Position numbers and translations under genes: made by a program
In this document: positions 55,197 to 64,000 of the stretch, in pieces
Layout: every line of letters starts with the position of its first letter
Position numbering within the stretch: the stretch's first letter is position 1
Notes under the pieces: generated by a model
What the model saw: only the letters and a program-made list of their open reading frames with translations
The model's database searches: none
Told to the model about the DNA's origin: nothing
NCBI RefSeq assembly: GCF_008124605.1
Contig: NZ_VRYN01000001.1
Location: forward strand, 148,772-212,771
DNA from: Halobacterium salinarum DSM 3754
Lineage (GTDB): Archaea > Halobacteriota > Halobacteria > Halobacteriales > Halobacteriaceae
Reading direction: 5' to 3'
DNA: 64,000 nt

Positions 55197-56057
55197 CTAC
55201 TGCAGGAGAACCCACGCCGCGGCGACCACGGCGGCACCGAGGCCGGTGGAGGCAACGGCGTGGAGGCGCAGGCGGTCGAGCAGGGCGTGGTCGTGGTCGT
55301 GGGCGGAGCGCGTGACCGCGTCGTGGACGTCGCTGCCGGTCTCGCAGTGCGGCAGGAAGTCCATCGCGACGTGCAGGAAGATGCCCGCGGCGAACCCGAA
55401 GACGACCGCCCGGAAGACCGGGGCAGTGGGGAACGAAACGACGGTGACGGCGAGCGCGGCGATGCCGACGCCGGCGGCGGGCAACAGCAGCATCGCCGGG
55501 GAGCGGTCGGTGCGGGCGAGGCGGCGGGCGGCGGCGTAGCCGGCGGGGCCTTTGTGCGAGACGATGGCGAGACCGAGGAGGGGGCCGAGGCCGGGCATGG
55601 CGGTGTAGACGACGCCGATGATGGAGCCGGCGGCCAGCGAGTGCGCGGAGAGTTCGGCGGTGGTGCGGTCCAGCGGGAGGTCGAGGTGCGAGAGCCGGTG
55701 GCCGATGGTGTGCGCGCCGAACCCGGTGAGGATGCCAGCCGCGACGCCGAACCCGCCCGGTTTGGCGGCGTAGCCGATGGCCTGCGGGAGGAGGAACGCG
55801 GCAGCGCTGGCGATCATTGCGCCGCTGGCGAGGCCGTACCCCCAGACGAGCCCACGGGGGTGGTCGGCGGTGGTGTGGCCGCCGAGCGCGGCGGCGCCGG
55901 CCATCGCGGTGAACGCCACCCAGGAGATGCCCACCAGTTTGGGGGCGTCTCCGGTGCGAGAGACGTACGCTGAGAGGGCGAGGAAGGCGATGGCGCTGGC
56001 TGCGCCGAGCCGGATCGTGCGGGCGCGTGCGCTCGACGTGGAGTGTGAAACCGACAT
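55197..56057 (-). CDS. ZIP-family divalent metal transporter
   Basis: 286 residues, about eight helices. Metal-site helices: AHSLAAGSIIGVVYTAMPG and IVSHKGPAGYAAAR (the ZIP H-S-x3-G and H-K-x-P-x-G motifs). A His-rich loop DHDHALLDRLRLH lies near the C-terminus. Imports zinc or iron in relatives. Start at 56057. Confidence 0.85.
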   Translation of the reverse strand: MSVSHSTSSARARTIRLGAASAIAFLALSAYVSRTGDAPKLVGISWVAFTAMAGAAALGGHTTADHPRGLVWGYGLASGAMIASAAAFLLPQAIGYAAKPGGFGVAAGILTGFGAHTIGHRLSHLDLPLDRTTAELSAHSLAAGSIIGVVYTAMPGLGPLLGLAIVSHKGPAGYAAARRLARTDRSPAMLLLPAAGVGIAALAVTVVSFPTAPVFRAVVFGFAAGIFLHVAMDFLPHCETGSDVHDAVTRSAHDHDHALLDRLRLHAVASTGLGAAVVAAAWVLLQ

Positions 56058-56138
56058 TCGATTATTAAATCTGTACCCAGTATTAACAACCTGTCGGTTG
56101 GCGACAGCGCCAAGCTGCCGGCGCACGAACCCGCTGGT

Positions 56139-56828
56139 ATGGACGTGCTATCCATGCGGTGGGCCGACGTCTTGGTGGCGAGCTGGCCGGTCGACCCCGA
56201 GGTCGTCGCCGACCGACTCCCCGACGGGGTCGACGTCGACACCCACGACGGCGACGCGTACCTCTCGGTGGTCCCGTTCGTGATGGAGAACATCCGTCCT
56301 CGCGGTCTCCCGTCGGGTGTCGGCCGCACCTTCGGGGAGCTGAACCTCCGCACGTACGTCACGGTGGACGGCCGCCCCGGCATCTACTTCTTCAACCTGG
56401 ACGCCACCGACGCCCTGGGGGTCCGGGTCGCCCGCCGGCTGTTCGGGCTGCCGTACTACACCGCGGACATGCGGATCGAACGCCGCGCGGGCGGCGCGCT
56501 CGCGGTTCGCAGCACCCGCACGCACGCCGGCCAGCCGTCGCTTGCCTTCGACGCGACGTACGAGCAAGCGGGCGCGTGCTCGCGCGCCACCCCCGGATCG
56601 CTGACCGCGTTCCTCCTGGAGCGGTATCGGTTTTTCGTCGCCAGCGAGGACGGCACCGTCTACCAGGGAGCGGTCGACCACGACCCCTGGCAGCTCGCCG
56701 ACGCCACCCTGGACGTCCGCCGGAACGACCTCTTCACCGCCAACGGGTTCGAGCAGCCCGCCGGCAGCCCCCACATCGCCTACAGTCCTGGCGTCGATGT
56801 CACCGCTGGCCTGCCCACGGTGGTCTGA
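56139..56828 (+). CDS. DUF2071 (YqjF-like) protein
   Basis: 229 residues with the DUF2071 pattern MRWADVLVASWPVDPEVVAD, LRTYVTVDGRPGIYFFNLDA and LFGLPYYTADM. Beta-rich acetoacetate-decarboxylase-like fold; activity unknown. Divergent from the ZIP gene across an AT-rich spacer, and its stop abuts that of the convergent SDR gene. Confidence 0.88.
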   Translation: MDVLSMRWADVLVASWPVDPEVVADRLPDGVDVDTHDGDAYLSVVPFVMENIRPRGLPSGVGRTFGELNLRTYVTVDGRPGIYFFNLDATDALGVRVARRLFGLPYYTADMRIERRAGGALAVRSTRTHAGQPSLAFDATYEQAGACSRATPGSLTAFLLERYRFFVASEDGTVYQGAVDHDPWQLADATLDVRRNDLFTANGFEQPAGSPHIAYSPGVDVTAGLPTVV

Positions 56829-57503
56829 TCACCGGGTCGCCTGCTTCCAGTCTTTCAGCCCGACCACGCCGCCGTCGAGGGTGTCGGGGACCGACGCCGC
56901 CCACGTGAACAACCCCCCGACGTCGGCCGGATCGCGGCCCCCCATCCCGTGGAGTTCGGTGTCGACCGCGCCGGGATCGACGCAGCCGACAGCCGGCTCG
57001 CAGTCGACCGCGAACTGCCTCGCAACCCCCTCCGCGGCGGCTTTCGACACGGCGTACGCGCCGAAGCCGGGTTTCGGGTCGGTGGCGACGCTGCCGGTTG
57101 GGACGAGCACGCGGCCGTCGCTGTCCATGTGCGGGAGCGCCTCGCGCACGGTCGCGAACACCCCGCGCACGTTCGTCCGGATGGTGTCGTCGAACGTGCT
57201 GTAGCCCGTTTCCCCGAGCGGCGTGTGTCCGGCGTCGCCGTGGTAGACGGCGGCGCACGGAACGACCACGTCGATGCCGGAGGAATCACCCGCCCGGGAG
57301 GCCGTCTCCATCAGTCGCTCGGCGTCGAACTCGTCGCGCGCGTCGGCCCGCAGCCACTCCGCGCCGATCTCCGCGGCGAGCGTTTCGATGGCGTCCCGGT
57401 TCCGGCCGCCGAGCACGACGGTGGCGCCGTCGTCGGCGAACGCGTGGGCTGCTTCGCTTCCGATACCGCCGGCCGCCCCAGTCACGACGACTGTCTCGCT
57501 CAT
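56829..57503 (-). CDS. Short-chain dehydrogenase/reductase
   Basis: 224-residue classical SDR. Cofactor loop TGAAGGIG (8-15), catalytic S138, Y150 and K154 in AYAVSK. The segment GRNRDAIETL after strand 2 suggests NADP preference. Substrate unknown. Confidence 0.9.
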   Translation of the reverse strand: MSETVVVTGAAGGIGSEAAHAFADDGATVVLGGRNRDAIETLAAEIGAEWLRADARDEFDAERLMETASRAGDSSGIDVVVPCAAVYHGDAGHTPLGETGYSTFDDTIRTNVRGVFATVREALPHMDSDGRVLVPTGSVATDPKPGFGAYAVSKAAAEGVARQFAVDCEPAVGCVDPGAVDTELHGMGGRDPADVGGLFTWAASVPDTLDGGVVGLKDWKQATR

Positions 57504-57624
57504 ACGCCACCGTGGAGCGCCGCCAGCGTAAAAGCGCCGGTGCCACAGCGGTGGGTCTGTCCCGGGTTCGCATACGGGCCGCAGGTAGCAATCCGTTTAG
57601 GCGAGAACCCCCTGCCGGTGATCA

Positions 57625-58815
57625 ATGAGCTATCGCGTCGGCCTGGTGGGCAAGCCCTCGGTGGGCAAGTCCACGTTTTTCAACGCAGCGACGAACAACG
57701 ACGTGCCGGAGGGCGCGTACCCGTTCACCACCATCGACCCCGCGGTCGGCGAAGCGTACGTTCGTGTAGAGTGTGCCGCTCCCGAGTTCGGTGAGGAGTG
57801 CACGCCGGCAACGGGGTTCTGCGAGGACGGCACGCGGTTCGTCCCGACGAAGCTCGTGGACGTCGCGGGCCTCATCCCGGGCGCTCACGAGGGCGCGGGT
57901 CTCGGCAACCAGTTCCTCACGGACCTCAACGAGGCGGACGTGCTCATCCACGTGGTCGATTTCTCCGGCACGACGGACATCGAGGGCGAGGCGACCGAGG
58001 GCCACGACCCCCGCGAGGACATCGACTTCCTCGAAACGGAGCTCGATCAGTGGTACCTCGACGTCCTAGAGAAGGGCATCGAGCGCTACGAGGGCCAGCA
58101 CATGGCGGACGCCACCCTCGAAGTCGAGTTGGCCGAGCAGATGAGCGCGTTCCGCACGAGCCCCGAGGAGGTCAAGCAGGTGCTGTTGGCCCTGGATCTG
58201 GCGTTCGACCCGGACACCTGGGACGACGCCGACCGCCTCGAACTCGCCCGCGAGATGCGCACCCGCACCAAGCCCATGGTGGTCGCGGCGAACAAGATGG
58301 ACACCCCGGAAGCCCAAGCCAACTGGGCGGCGATCACCGACGACGACGAGTACGACCACTTGGAGTTCGTGCCCGTGAGCGCGCACGCCGAGCAGGCGCT
58401 CACGCAGGCCGACCAGGGCGGCGTGGTCGACTACCGGTCGGGCGACGACGCGTTCACGATCGTCGGCGAGCCAAGCGACGACCAGCGCGCTGGCCTGGAG
58501 TCGATCCGGGAGTTCGTCACCGAGTACGGCGGCACCGGCGTGCAGTCCGCGATCGAGGCGGCGCTGTTCGACGCGCTCGGCGTCAAGCCCGTCTTCCCCG
58601 GGTCGGCGAACGGCCTGGGCACCGCCGACGGGCGCGTGCTGCCCGACGTGTTCTTGCTTGAACCCGACGCGACCGCCGAGGACTTCGCGTACGCCGTTCA
58701 CTCCGATGTCGGTGACGGCTTCCTGCACGCCGTTGACTGCCGGGCGAACCGCCAGATCGCCGCCGACCAGGACCTCGACTCGCGGGCGGTCATCGAGATC
58801 ATCTCGACGAACTGA
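57625..58815 (+). CDS. YchF/Obg-like GTPase (COG0012)
   Basis: 396 residues. P-loop GKPSVGKS (9-16), switch region [16 protein letters not shown]3 [16 protein letters not shown] as G4, and a C-terminal TGS-type domain. Ribosome-associated, probably in translation control. ATG at 57625. Confidence 0.92.
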   Translation: MSYRVGLVGKPSVGKSTFFNAATNNDVPEGAYPFTTIDPAVGEAYVRVECAAPEFGEECTPATGFCEDGTRFVPTKLVDVAGLIPGAHEGAGLGNQFLTDLNEADVLIHVVDFSGTTDIEGEATEGHDPREDIDFLETELDQWYLDVLEKGIERYEGQHMADATLEVELAEQMSAFRTSPEEVKQVLLALDLAFDPDTWDDADRLELAREMRTRTKPMVVAANKMDTPEAQANWAAITDDDEYDHLEFVPVSAHAEQALTQADQGGVVDYRSGDDAFTIVGEPSDDQRAGLESIREFVTEYGGTGVQSAIEAALFDALGVKPVFPGSANGLGTADGRVLPDVFLLEPDATAEDFAYAVHSDVGDGFLHAVDCRANRQIAADQDLDSRAVIEIISTN

Positions 58816-58828
58816 CCGACGCCGGCGG

Positions 58829-59782
58829 CTACTGCGGGTCGACGGCGCGCTCGGAGTCGCCGACGGCGTACTCGTGGGCTGCGTCGAGCAGCGACCGGAT
58901 GCGATCGTGGTCGGGGTCCGCCGACGCCATCTGGGAGATGGCGTCCTCGATGTGGGTGGCCGCGCCGGCGAGTCGGTGGCGGCGCTCGTAGGCCGTGGTG
59001 ACGTCCGCAACCACGGTCAACACGGTGTCGGCGTCCGTGTCCGGGTCGTCGAACGGGAGCTTGTAGACTTCCTCGACGCGATCGTCGCCGATGACGCGGT
59101 CGTCGACGTGCTGTTCGGGGATGTGCAGCGCCTCGTCGTCGGCGATGACCTGTTCGTCCTCGCGGTGGAAGCGTTCCACGAGGTCCGGTGGGAGGAACTC
59201 GTCCTCGCGGTGCCCTTCGACGGCGTCGGGGTCCAGCCCGTAGTTCGACGCCCCCGAGTCGTTGACGAGGAGGTACTCGCCGTCGAGTGTCTTTTCGAGG
59301 ACGCACTGTGGCAGCGAGTCGATCACCCGCCGGAGCCGGCGCTCGGTGTGTGACATCGACTCGCGGTCGCGTCGCCGCTCGACGGCGGTCCGAACGCGGT
59401 TCGCGAGCACCCGGGCTGTGTCCCCGTCCGGCCGGGCACGCACGTGGGCCGTCGCCCCGGCGTCGATGGCCGATCCGGCAGCAACACTGCCGTCGGGGTC
59501 GTCGACCACCACCACGGGAACGTCGGCGTCCGCGAGCCGCGCCACCACGGAGACGATGTCAACGCCGTGGAGACCGGTTTCGGCGACGACACAGCCGGCG
59601 TCGTCGGAGACCGACATCGGGTCGGTCGTGGGTGTGACGGCGATCGGGACGTCGCCGGCAACGCGTTCGAGGCGGGCCGCGGTGCGCTCGCCGGCCCCGC
59701 CGCCGCTGCCGAGGACGTACGTCACGTTGATCGCGTCCGTCACAGCCTGTCGTTCGTCCAACTCGTCTGTGCGGGAATCCAT
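58829..59782 (-). CDS. PAS-domain sensor protein with receiver-like N-terminal domain
   Basis: 317 residues. The N-terminal half (about 15-130) looks like a receiver-type alpha/beta fold (VVVVDDPDGSVAAGSAIDAG) and the C-terminal half is a PAS domain (RRVIDSLPQCVLEKTLDGEY, VNDSGASNYGLDP) with helical tail. No histidine kinase or output domain. Probably a sensor or adaptor in a signalling chain. Start at 59782. Confidence 0.78.
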   Translation of the reverse strand: MDSRTDELDERQAVTDAINVTYVLGSGGGAGERTAARLERVAGDVPIAVTPTTDPMSVSDDAGCVVAETGLHGVDIVSVVARLADADVPVVVVDDPDGSVAAGSAIDAGATAHVRARPDGDTARVLANRVRTAVERRRDRESMSHTERRLRRVIDSLPQCVLEKTLDGEYLLVNDSGASNYGLDPDAVEGHREDEFLPPDLVERFHREDEQVIADDEALHIPEQHVDDRVIGDDRVEEVYKLPFDDPDTDADTVLTVVADVTTAYERRHRLAGAATHIEDAISQMASADPDHDRIRSLLDAAHEYAVGDSERAVDPQ

Positions 59783-59835
59783 GTCTCGGGCCACACCGAC
59801 GAGCCACAAATACGTTGGCCCCGACGCCGCGGTAC

Positions 59836-60267
59836 TCAGTCCTCGGTGACCGGGACGGTCAACACGGGTGTTTCGGTCGACTCGACGACATCCCGGGAGA
59901 CGCTGCCGAGCATGGACTGCTCGAAGTCGCCGCGCCGCGTCCCCATCACGACGAGGTCCGCGCCGTCCTCGGCGAGTACCGCGAGGATTTCATCCGCGGG
60001 GTCGCCGTCGCGGACGTACGTTTCGGTGTCAACCCCCGCCTCCGAGAGGCGGTCGGCGGCGTGTTCGACGGCGCGCTCGCCCTGCGTGCGGAGCTGCGCC
60101 GTGGCTTCGTCCTGCATGCCGTCGTCGAGCGTGAGGAACGCCCGATCGTCGAGGACGTACAGCACGTCAACGGTGGCGTCCCGGCGGCCGGCCACGTCGG
60201 CGGCGTGCTCAACAACGCGGTCCATCGAGTCACTGTCGTCCACCGGGAGCAGGATCCGGTCGTACAT
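59836..60267 (-). CDS. Universal stress protein (UspA family)
   Basis: 143 residues. MYDRILLPVDDSDSMDRVVE opens the domain and the ATP-binding G-x3-G-x7-GS pattern is GTRRGDFEQSMLGS (109-122). Single-domain. 53 bases before the PAS gene on the same strand. Confidence 0.93.
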   Translation of the reverse strand: MYDRILLPVDDSDSMDRVVEHAADVAGRRDATVDVLYVLDDRAFLTLDDGMQDEATAQLRTQGERAVEHAADRLSEAGVDTETYVRDGDPADEILAVLAEDGADLVVMGTRRGDFEQSMLGSVSRDVVESTETPVLTVPVTED

Positions 60268-60330
60268 GGCTGGCGCTACGGGGACACGCGGTAAAACCGC
60301 CGCGGAATCAGCGTGTGGCCGCGGCCCGGA

Positions 60331-61719
60331 TCACGCGTCCCCGTCCAGGGCCGCTTCGAAGACGCGCTGGGCGCGCTCGTAGGCGTGATCGCGGTCGACG
60401 ATCGGGTGGTGGTAGTCGGGCGCGAGGCGTTCGCGCTGGGAGTGGCGCAGCGTCGGCCAGTCCACGATGGTCTCGGGGTCGACGCCGCGCAGCTCGGGGA
60501 CGTACTCGGTGACGAACGCCGCATCGGAATCGTATTTCGCCATCTGGCTGACCGGATCGAAGATGCGGACGGCGACCGTGTCCGTGCCGGTGGAGGCGGT
60601 CCACTGCCAGTTCGCGGCGTTGTTCGCGGGGTCGTAATCCACCAGCCGGTCGGCGAAGTGGCGCTCGCCGCGCCGCCAGTCCACCAGGAGGTGTTTCGTG
60701 AGGAAGCTGGCGACCACCTGCCGGGGGCGGTTGTGGACGTACCCCTCCGCGCGGAGCTGGCGCATGCCGGCGTCCACCAGCGGGTAGCCGGTCTCCCCCC
60801 GGGTCCACGCCTCGAAGTGGTCGTCGCTGTTCTGCCACGCGATCGGGGCGTCGAAGCTGACGTAGTTTTCCGTCTGGAGGCGGGGGGTGTGGTACAGCAG
60901 GTGGTAGTTCTGCTCGCGCCAGGACAGCTCGTAGCGGTATTTCCCGATGTTCCGCGCCGCATTCCCGGTGGCGTCGTCGTAGGCGTCGGCGACGGCCGCC
61001 CACACCTCCCGGACGCCGATGTTGCCGGCGGCGAGATACGGCGACAGCCGGGAGACAGCGCTGGCGGGGGCGTCGACCGCCGCCGCGAGGTCGTCCCGGG
61101 TGTCGTTGTACGACGCGATGCCGTCGTCGAGGAACGCCGCGAGGCGGTCGGTGGCGGCCGCGTGCCCCGCATCCGGGAGCGGCGGCTCGGGGGCCGGGAC
61201 CGAGAGCGTGTGGTCGTCGTGGACGTCGGCCAGCGCGTCGGCGTCCGGCGCGGGCACCGGGTCGGGTTTCGGTGCCTGCTGCCAGTCGTCGTAGAACTGG
61301 CTGTGAGAGGGGTAGGCGTCGTCGAGGGTCGCGGGGTCGACGAGCGTGTGGTCGACGTGGCCCGCGGTGTCGACGCCTGCGGCGGCGAGCGCGTCCGCGA
61401 CCCGCGTGCGGCGGTTCCGCCGTGCGGCGTCGTAGTGGGCGGCGTGGAACACGGTGTCGGCGTCGAACTCGTCGGCCAGCGCCGGCAGCACGGATTCGGC
61501 GTCGCCCTCACGGACGAGGAGGTCGCTGCCGCGCTCGCGGTACGCCGCCCGCAGTGCGCGCACGCCGGCGGCGAGGAACGCGCGCTTGGGGCGGCCCACC
61601 TGGGAGAGCACGGTGTCGTCGAAGACGTAGACGGGCACGACGGTGTCGCCGTCGGTGGCGGCGTGGAGGCCGCGGTTGTCGGGAACGCGGAGGTCGCGTT
61701 GGTGCCAGTACAGGTGCAT
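60331..61719 (-). CDS. DNA photolyase/cryptochrome
   Basis: 462 residues. N-terminal photolyase domain (LYWHQRDLRVPDNRGLHA) and FAD-binding half: RLSPYLAAGNIGVREVW, GYPLVDAGMRQLRAEGYVHN, LLVDWRRGERHFADRLVDYD and NNAANWQWTASTG. Repairs cyclobutane dimers or acts as a light sensor; the Trp path cannot be judged here. Starts 2 bases after the stop of the upstream crtI-like gene, so both are probably one transcript. Confidence 0.92.
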   Translation of the reverse strand: MHLYWHQRDLRVPDNRGLHAATDGDTVVPVYVFDDTVLSQVGRPKRAFLAAGVRALRAAYRERGSDLLVREGDAESVLPALADEFDADTVFHAAHYDAARRNRRTRVADALAAAGVDTAGHVDHTLVDPATLDDAYPSHSQFYDDWQQAPKPDPVPAPDADALADVHDDHTLSVPAPEPPLPDAGHAAATDRLAAFLDDGIASYNDTRDDLAAAVDAPASAVSRLSPYLAAGNIGVREVWAAVADAYDDATGNAARNIGKYRYELSWREQNYHLLYHTPRLQTENYVSFDAPIAWQNSDDHFEAWTRGETGYPLVDAGMRQLRAEGYVHNRPRQVVASFLTKHLLVDWRRGERHFADRLVDYDPANNAANWQWTASTGTDTVAVRIFDPVSQMAKYDSDAAFVTEYVPELRGVDPETIVDWPTLRHSQRERLAPDYHHPIVDRDHAYERAQRVFEAALDGDA

Positions 61720-61721
61720 GG

Positions 61722-63278
61722 TCAGTCGGCCGTGGTCGGCGTGTCGAAGTTGAACTCCCCGGGGACGGCCAGCGGGTCGGTCGAGCCCGACGCCGCGGGA
61801 TCGTCGTCGATAACGGCTTTGGTGACGTGCTCGCCGCTGATGAGACACATGGGCATGCCGATCCCGGGGTTCGTGTACGCGCCGACGTAGTAGTGGCCGT
61901 CGGGGCCGTCGCGCTTTCCCGGGCGCAACGGCCCGGTTTGGAACAGCGTGTGCGCCAGGCCAAGCGCCGTCCCGCCGGGGTCGCCGAACTGCTCGCTGAA
62001 CTCCGAGACGCAGGCGGACTCCTCGACGACGATGCGGTCCCGGAGGTCGACGCCGGTCTGGGCCGCCAGCGTCCCCAGCAGGCGGTCGCGGTACTGCGCC
62101 CGGATCTCGGGGGTGTCGTCGAGGCCGGGCGCGATCGGGAGCAGGATGACCACCGCTTCGTGGCCGTCGGGCGCGACGGTGTCGTCGGTCTTCGACGCCA
62201 CCGAGAGGTAGAACGCCGGATCATCGGGCCACCCCGGGTCGTCGAAGAGCTGGGCGAAGTGGCCGTCCCAGTCCGGGGGCAACACCAGCGAGTGGTGCGC
62301 GAGTGGCTCCACGTCGCCCTCGACGCCGAGGTAGAACATGAGCGCCGACGGCGCGTACGTCTGGTCGTCCCAGTAGTCGGGGGCGTGGTCGCGGCCGCCG
62401 GTGTCGAGGAGTTCGCGCTCGGCGTACGCGGGGTTGGCGTTGTTCACCACGAGGTCCGTGGTTCGTGTGCCGTCGTCGGTGGCGAGCGTGAACTCGCCGC
62501 GGCGGCCGCTGATGGCGTTGACGCCGACTCCGGTTTCGATCGTTGCGCCCTGCTCGACGGCAAGCTCGGCGAGCGCGTCGACGACCCCGGCGATGCCGCC
62601 CTCGGGGTAGAAGACGTTGCCGTTGAGGTCGACGTGGCTCATGATGGAGTACAGTGCGGGCGTGTTGTGCGGTGCACCACCCAGGAACACCAGCGTGTAT
62701 TCGAGGAGCTGGCGGAGCTTGGGGTGGTCGAAGAACCGCGAGACGTAGTCGTCCATGTTCCCGAACAGCCGCAGCCGGGACGCCAGCGGGAGCATGTCGG
62801 TGCTCGCGTAATCCCGGAACGCCGTCCGGTCGGGGTAGACGACGCGGTTCATCGCGAGATCGTAGTTGGTGGCGGCGCGGTCGAGGTACGTCGCGAGCGC
62901 GTCGCCGGCGCCCTCTTCGTAGGACTCGAACAGCTCGTGGGCGTTGCGCCGGTTGGGTTCGATCGTCGCGCTGTCGCCGTCCGTCCAGAACACCCGGTAC
63001 TGGGGGTCGAGGCGGGTGAGCTCGTAGAAGTCGTGTGGGTCGTGGTCGAAGTGGTCGAAGAACCGCTCGAAGACGTCGGGCATCAGATACCAGGACGGCC
63101 CGGTGTCGAACCGGAACCCGTCGCGTTCGAGGACGCCGGCGCGGCCGCCGACGGTGTCGTGTTGTTCGAGTAGTGTGACGCTGGCACCGGCGCGGGCGAG
63201 GTAGGCCGCCGCGGCGAGCCCGCCGAAGCCGCCGCCCACGACAGTCACGTCACGCTCACCGGGTAGGCTCCCCTGCAT
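61722..63278 (-). CDS. Second CrtI-type carotenoid desaturase
   Basis: 518 residues with VVGGGFGGLA (13-22), FRFDTGPSWYLMPDVFE and TNPGIGMPMCLISGE, so the same family as crtI at 13235. It differs in a C-terminal extension rich in Asp/Ser. It could be a further desaturase (for example 3,4-desaturation in bacterioruberin formation) or a redundant phytoene desaturase. Start MQGSLPGERDVTVVGG at 63278. Confidence 0.9.
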   Translation of the reverse strand: MQGSLPGERDVTVVGGGFGGLAAAAYLARAGASVTLLEQHDTVGGRAGVLERDGFRFDTGPSWYLMPDVFERFFDHFDHDPHDFYELTRLDPQYRVFWTDGDSATIEPNRRNAHELFESYEEGAGDALATYLDRAATNYDLAMNRVVYPDRTAFRDYASTDMLPLASRLRLFGNMDDYVSRFFDHPKLRQLLEYTLVFLGGAPHNTPALYSIMSHVDLNGNVFYPEGGIAGVVDALAELAVEQGATIETGVGVNAISGRRGEFTLATDDGTRTTDLVVNNANPAYAERELLDTGGRDHAPDYWDDQTYAPSALMFYLGVEGDVEPLAHHSLVLPPDWDGHFAQLFDDPGWPDDPAFYLSVASKTDDTVAPDGHEAVVILLPIAPGLDDTPEIRAQYRDRLLGTLAAQTGVDLRDRIVVEESACVSEFSEQFGDPGGTALGLAHTLFQTGPLRPGKRDGPDGHYYVGAYTNPGIGMPMCLISGEHVTKAVIDDDPAASGSTDPLAVPGEFNFDTPTTAD

Positions 63279-63378
63279 GGAGTGGTGTTGGATCGCCGGC
63301 AACAAAAAGCCGGGTTGTGACTGATGGGGCATCGCGGGGGACCGCGCCCTTTTACTGTGGCGGGCGCGTAGGCAGCGT

Positions 63379-63663
63379 GTGAGCGATGAGTCAGGGCGGC
63401 GGAACCTCCGAATGCCCAACGACGACGAAGTGTTTGCGGTCGTCAAGCGACACGACGGCGGGAACCACGTGACGCTGCAGTGCGAGGACGGCAAAGAGCG
63501 GATGGGACGCATTCCCGGCCGCATGAAATACCGGACGTGGATCAACGAGGGCGACGTCGTGCTCGCCGAGCCGTGGGACTGGCAGGACGAGAAGGCGAAC
63601 GTCGAGTGGCGGTACTCCGACCAGGACGCCGATCAGCTCCGCGAAGAAGGCCACATCGAATAA
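63379..63663 (+). CDS. Translation initiation factor aIF1A
   Basis: 94 residues, OB fold: [40 protein letters not shown], and [20 protein letters not shown]. Acts in 30S initiation complex formation. GTG at 63379 taken as start because the preceding residues (SDESGRRN) fit the family N-terminus. Confidence 0.93.
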   Translation: MSDESGRRNLRMPNDDEVFAVVKRHDGGNHVTLQCEDGKERMGRIPGRMKYRTWINEGDVVLAEPWDWQDEKANVEWRYSDQDADQLREEGHIE

Positions 63664-63869
63664 CCGCGCCCACAGCAGGCCGCGCCGCGACCGCTTCTCG
63701 CCCCGCATAGCTGTGCTTCTCGTCGCGCGATCGGAGAGTCCGCGCTGCGTGCCAGTCGATGCCACCTGATCCCGTGCACGCGTCCGGACGCAAAATCTTT
63801 CACTGGAACGTGTGTGAGAGAGTACCGTTCGGGTAACATTCCTACGTTCTCGGGAAGTAAGTGTGTGCA

Positions 63870-64000
63870 ATGGCAGCAATTGGGGCGTTCGGTGTTCTGG
63901 AAGTCGTGGGATTGATCGTGGCCGTGCTGGGGTTGTTCCCGGTGGTGAGCCAGTACAAGGAGAGCACGAAGCTGTTCACGGTCGGCTACCTCCTGCTCGT
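63870..64000 (+). CDS. Small membrane protein, partial at the window end
   Basis: 43 codons visible: MAAIGAFGVLEVVGLIVAVL, then GLFPVVSQYKESTKLFTVGY, then LLLV. The second segment matches GLVPVVARYRTESRWFVVGY of the transducer partner at 50224, so it is likely a paralogue. The rest lies outside. Confidence 0.7.
   Translation, partial: MAAIGAFGVLEVVGLIVAVLGLFPVVSQYKESTKLFTVGYLLL

Overview
The window is a piece of a halophilic archaeal chromosome, most like Halobacterium. GC is high over most of it, the proteins are strongly acidic, and translation and transcription genes are archaeal (Cbf5, TFS, aIF1A, S4e, L32e, L19e, RNase P Rpp29). Bacterioruberin carotenoid genes and a Halobacterium-type (Htr) transducer support this. 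Gene identities come from reading motifs in the translations. No database search was run.

Layout. 1-9.9 kb: mixed core genes (RadB, the Cdc48/p97 homologue CdcH, ribosomal protein S8e, a DUF2240 pair, PyrF, a zinc microprotein, a J-domain protein, a HAD hydrolase and a GTPBP1-type GTPase). 10-17 kb: carotenoid block, with crtB facing the crtI-lyeJ-cruF operon, then mch and an MFS transporter. 17.17-24.80 kb: an integrated element of about 7.6 kb. It is bounded by a 58-bp repeat of the 3' part of tRNA-Gly(GCC) and carries a tyrosine integrase, a primase-like protein and an AT-rich operon of zinc-ribbon membrane proteins. 25-39.2 kb: a SPOUT methyltransferase followed by the long ribosomal-protein operon L3 to L15 and secY, mostly with overlapping start and stop codons.

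39.2-46.2 kb: an iron-box-controlled lipoprotein and a TrkH potassium transporter lie between secY and its usual partners adk, DUF106, cmk and cbf5. The tail of a second trkH survives as a fragment. tRNA-Pro(GGG) follows cbf5. 46.2-48.6 kb: a lower-GC patch with a 39-codon zinc-finger ORF and a pentapeptide-repeat protein fused to a potassium-channel pore. 48.6-64 kb: a transducer paired with a small membrane protein, a MOSC protein, a glycosyltransferase, a RecA-like protein without the Walker lysine, coiled-coil and cysteine-cluster proteins, TFS, a ZIP transporter, a YchF-type GTPase, a PAS protein, a UspA protein, a photolyase coupled to a second CrtI-like desaturase, and aIF1A. At the right edge a gene begins that looks like a paralogue of the transducer's small partner.

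The least explained parts are the element's zinc-ribbon membrane operon (17.4-18.9 kb), the pentapeptide-channel fusion (46.7-48.4 kb), and the transducer/small-membrane-protein pair with its apparent second copy at the window end.
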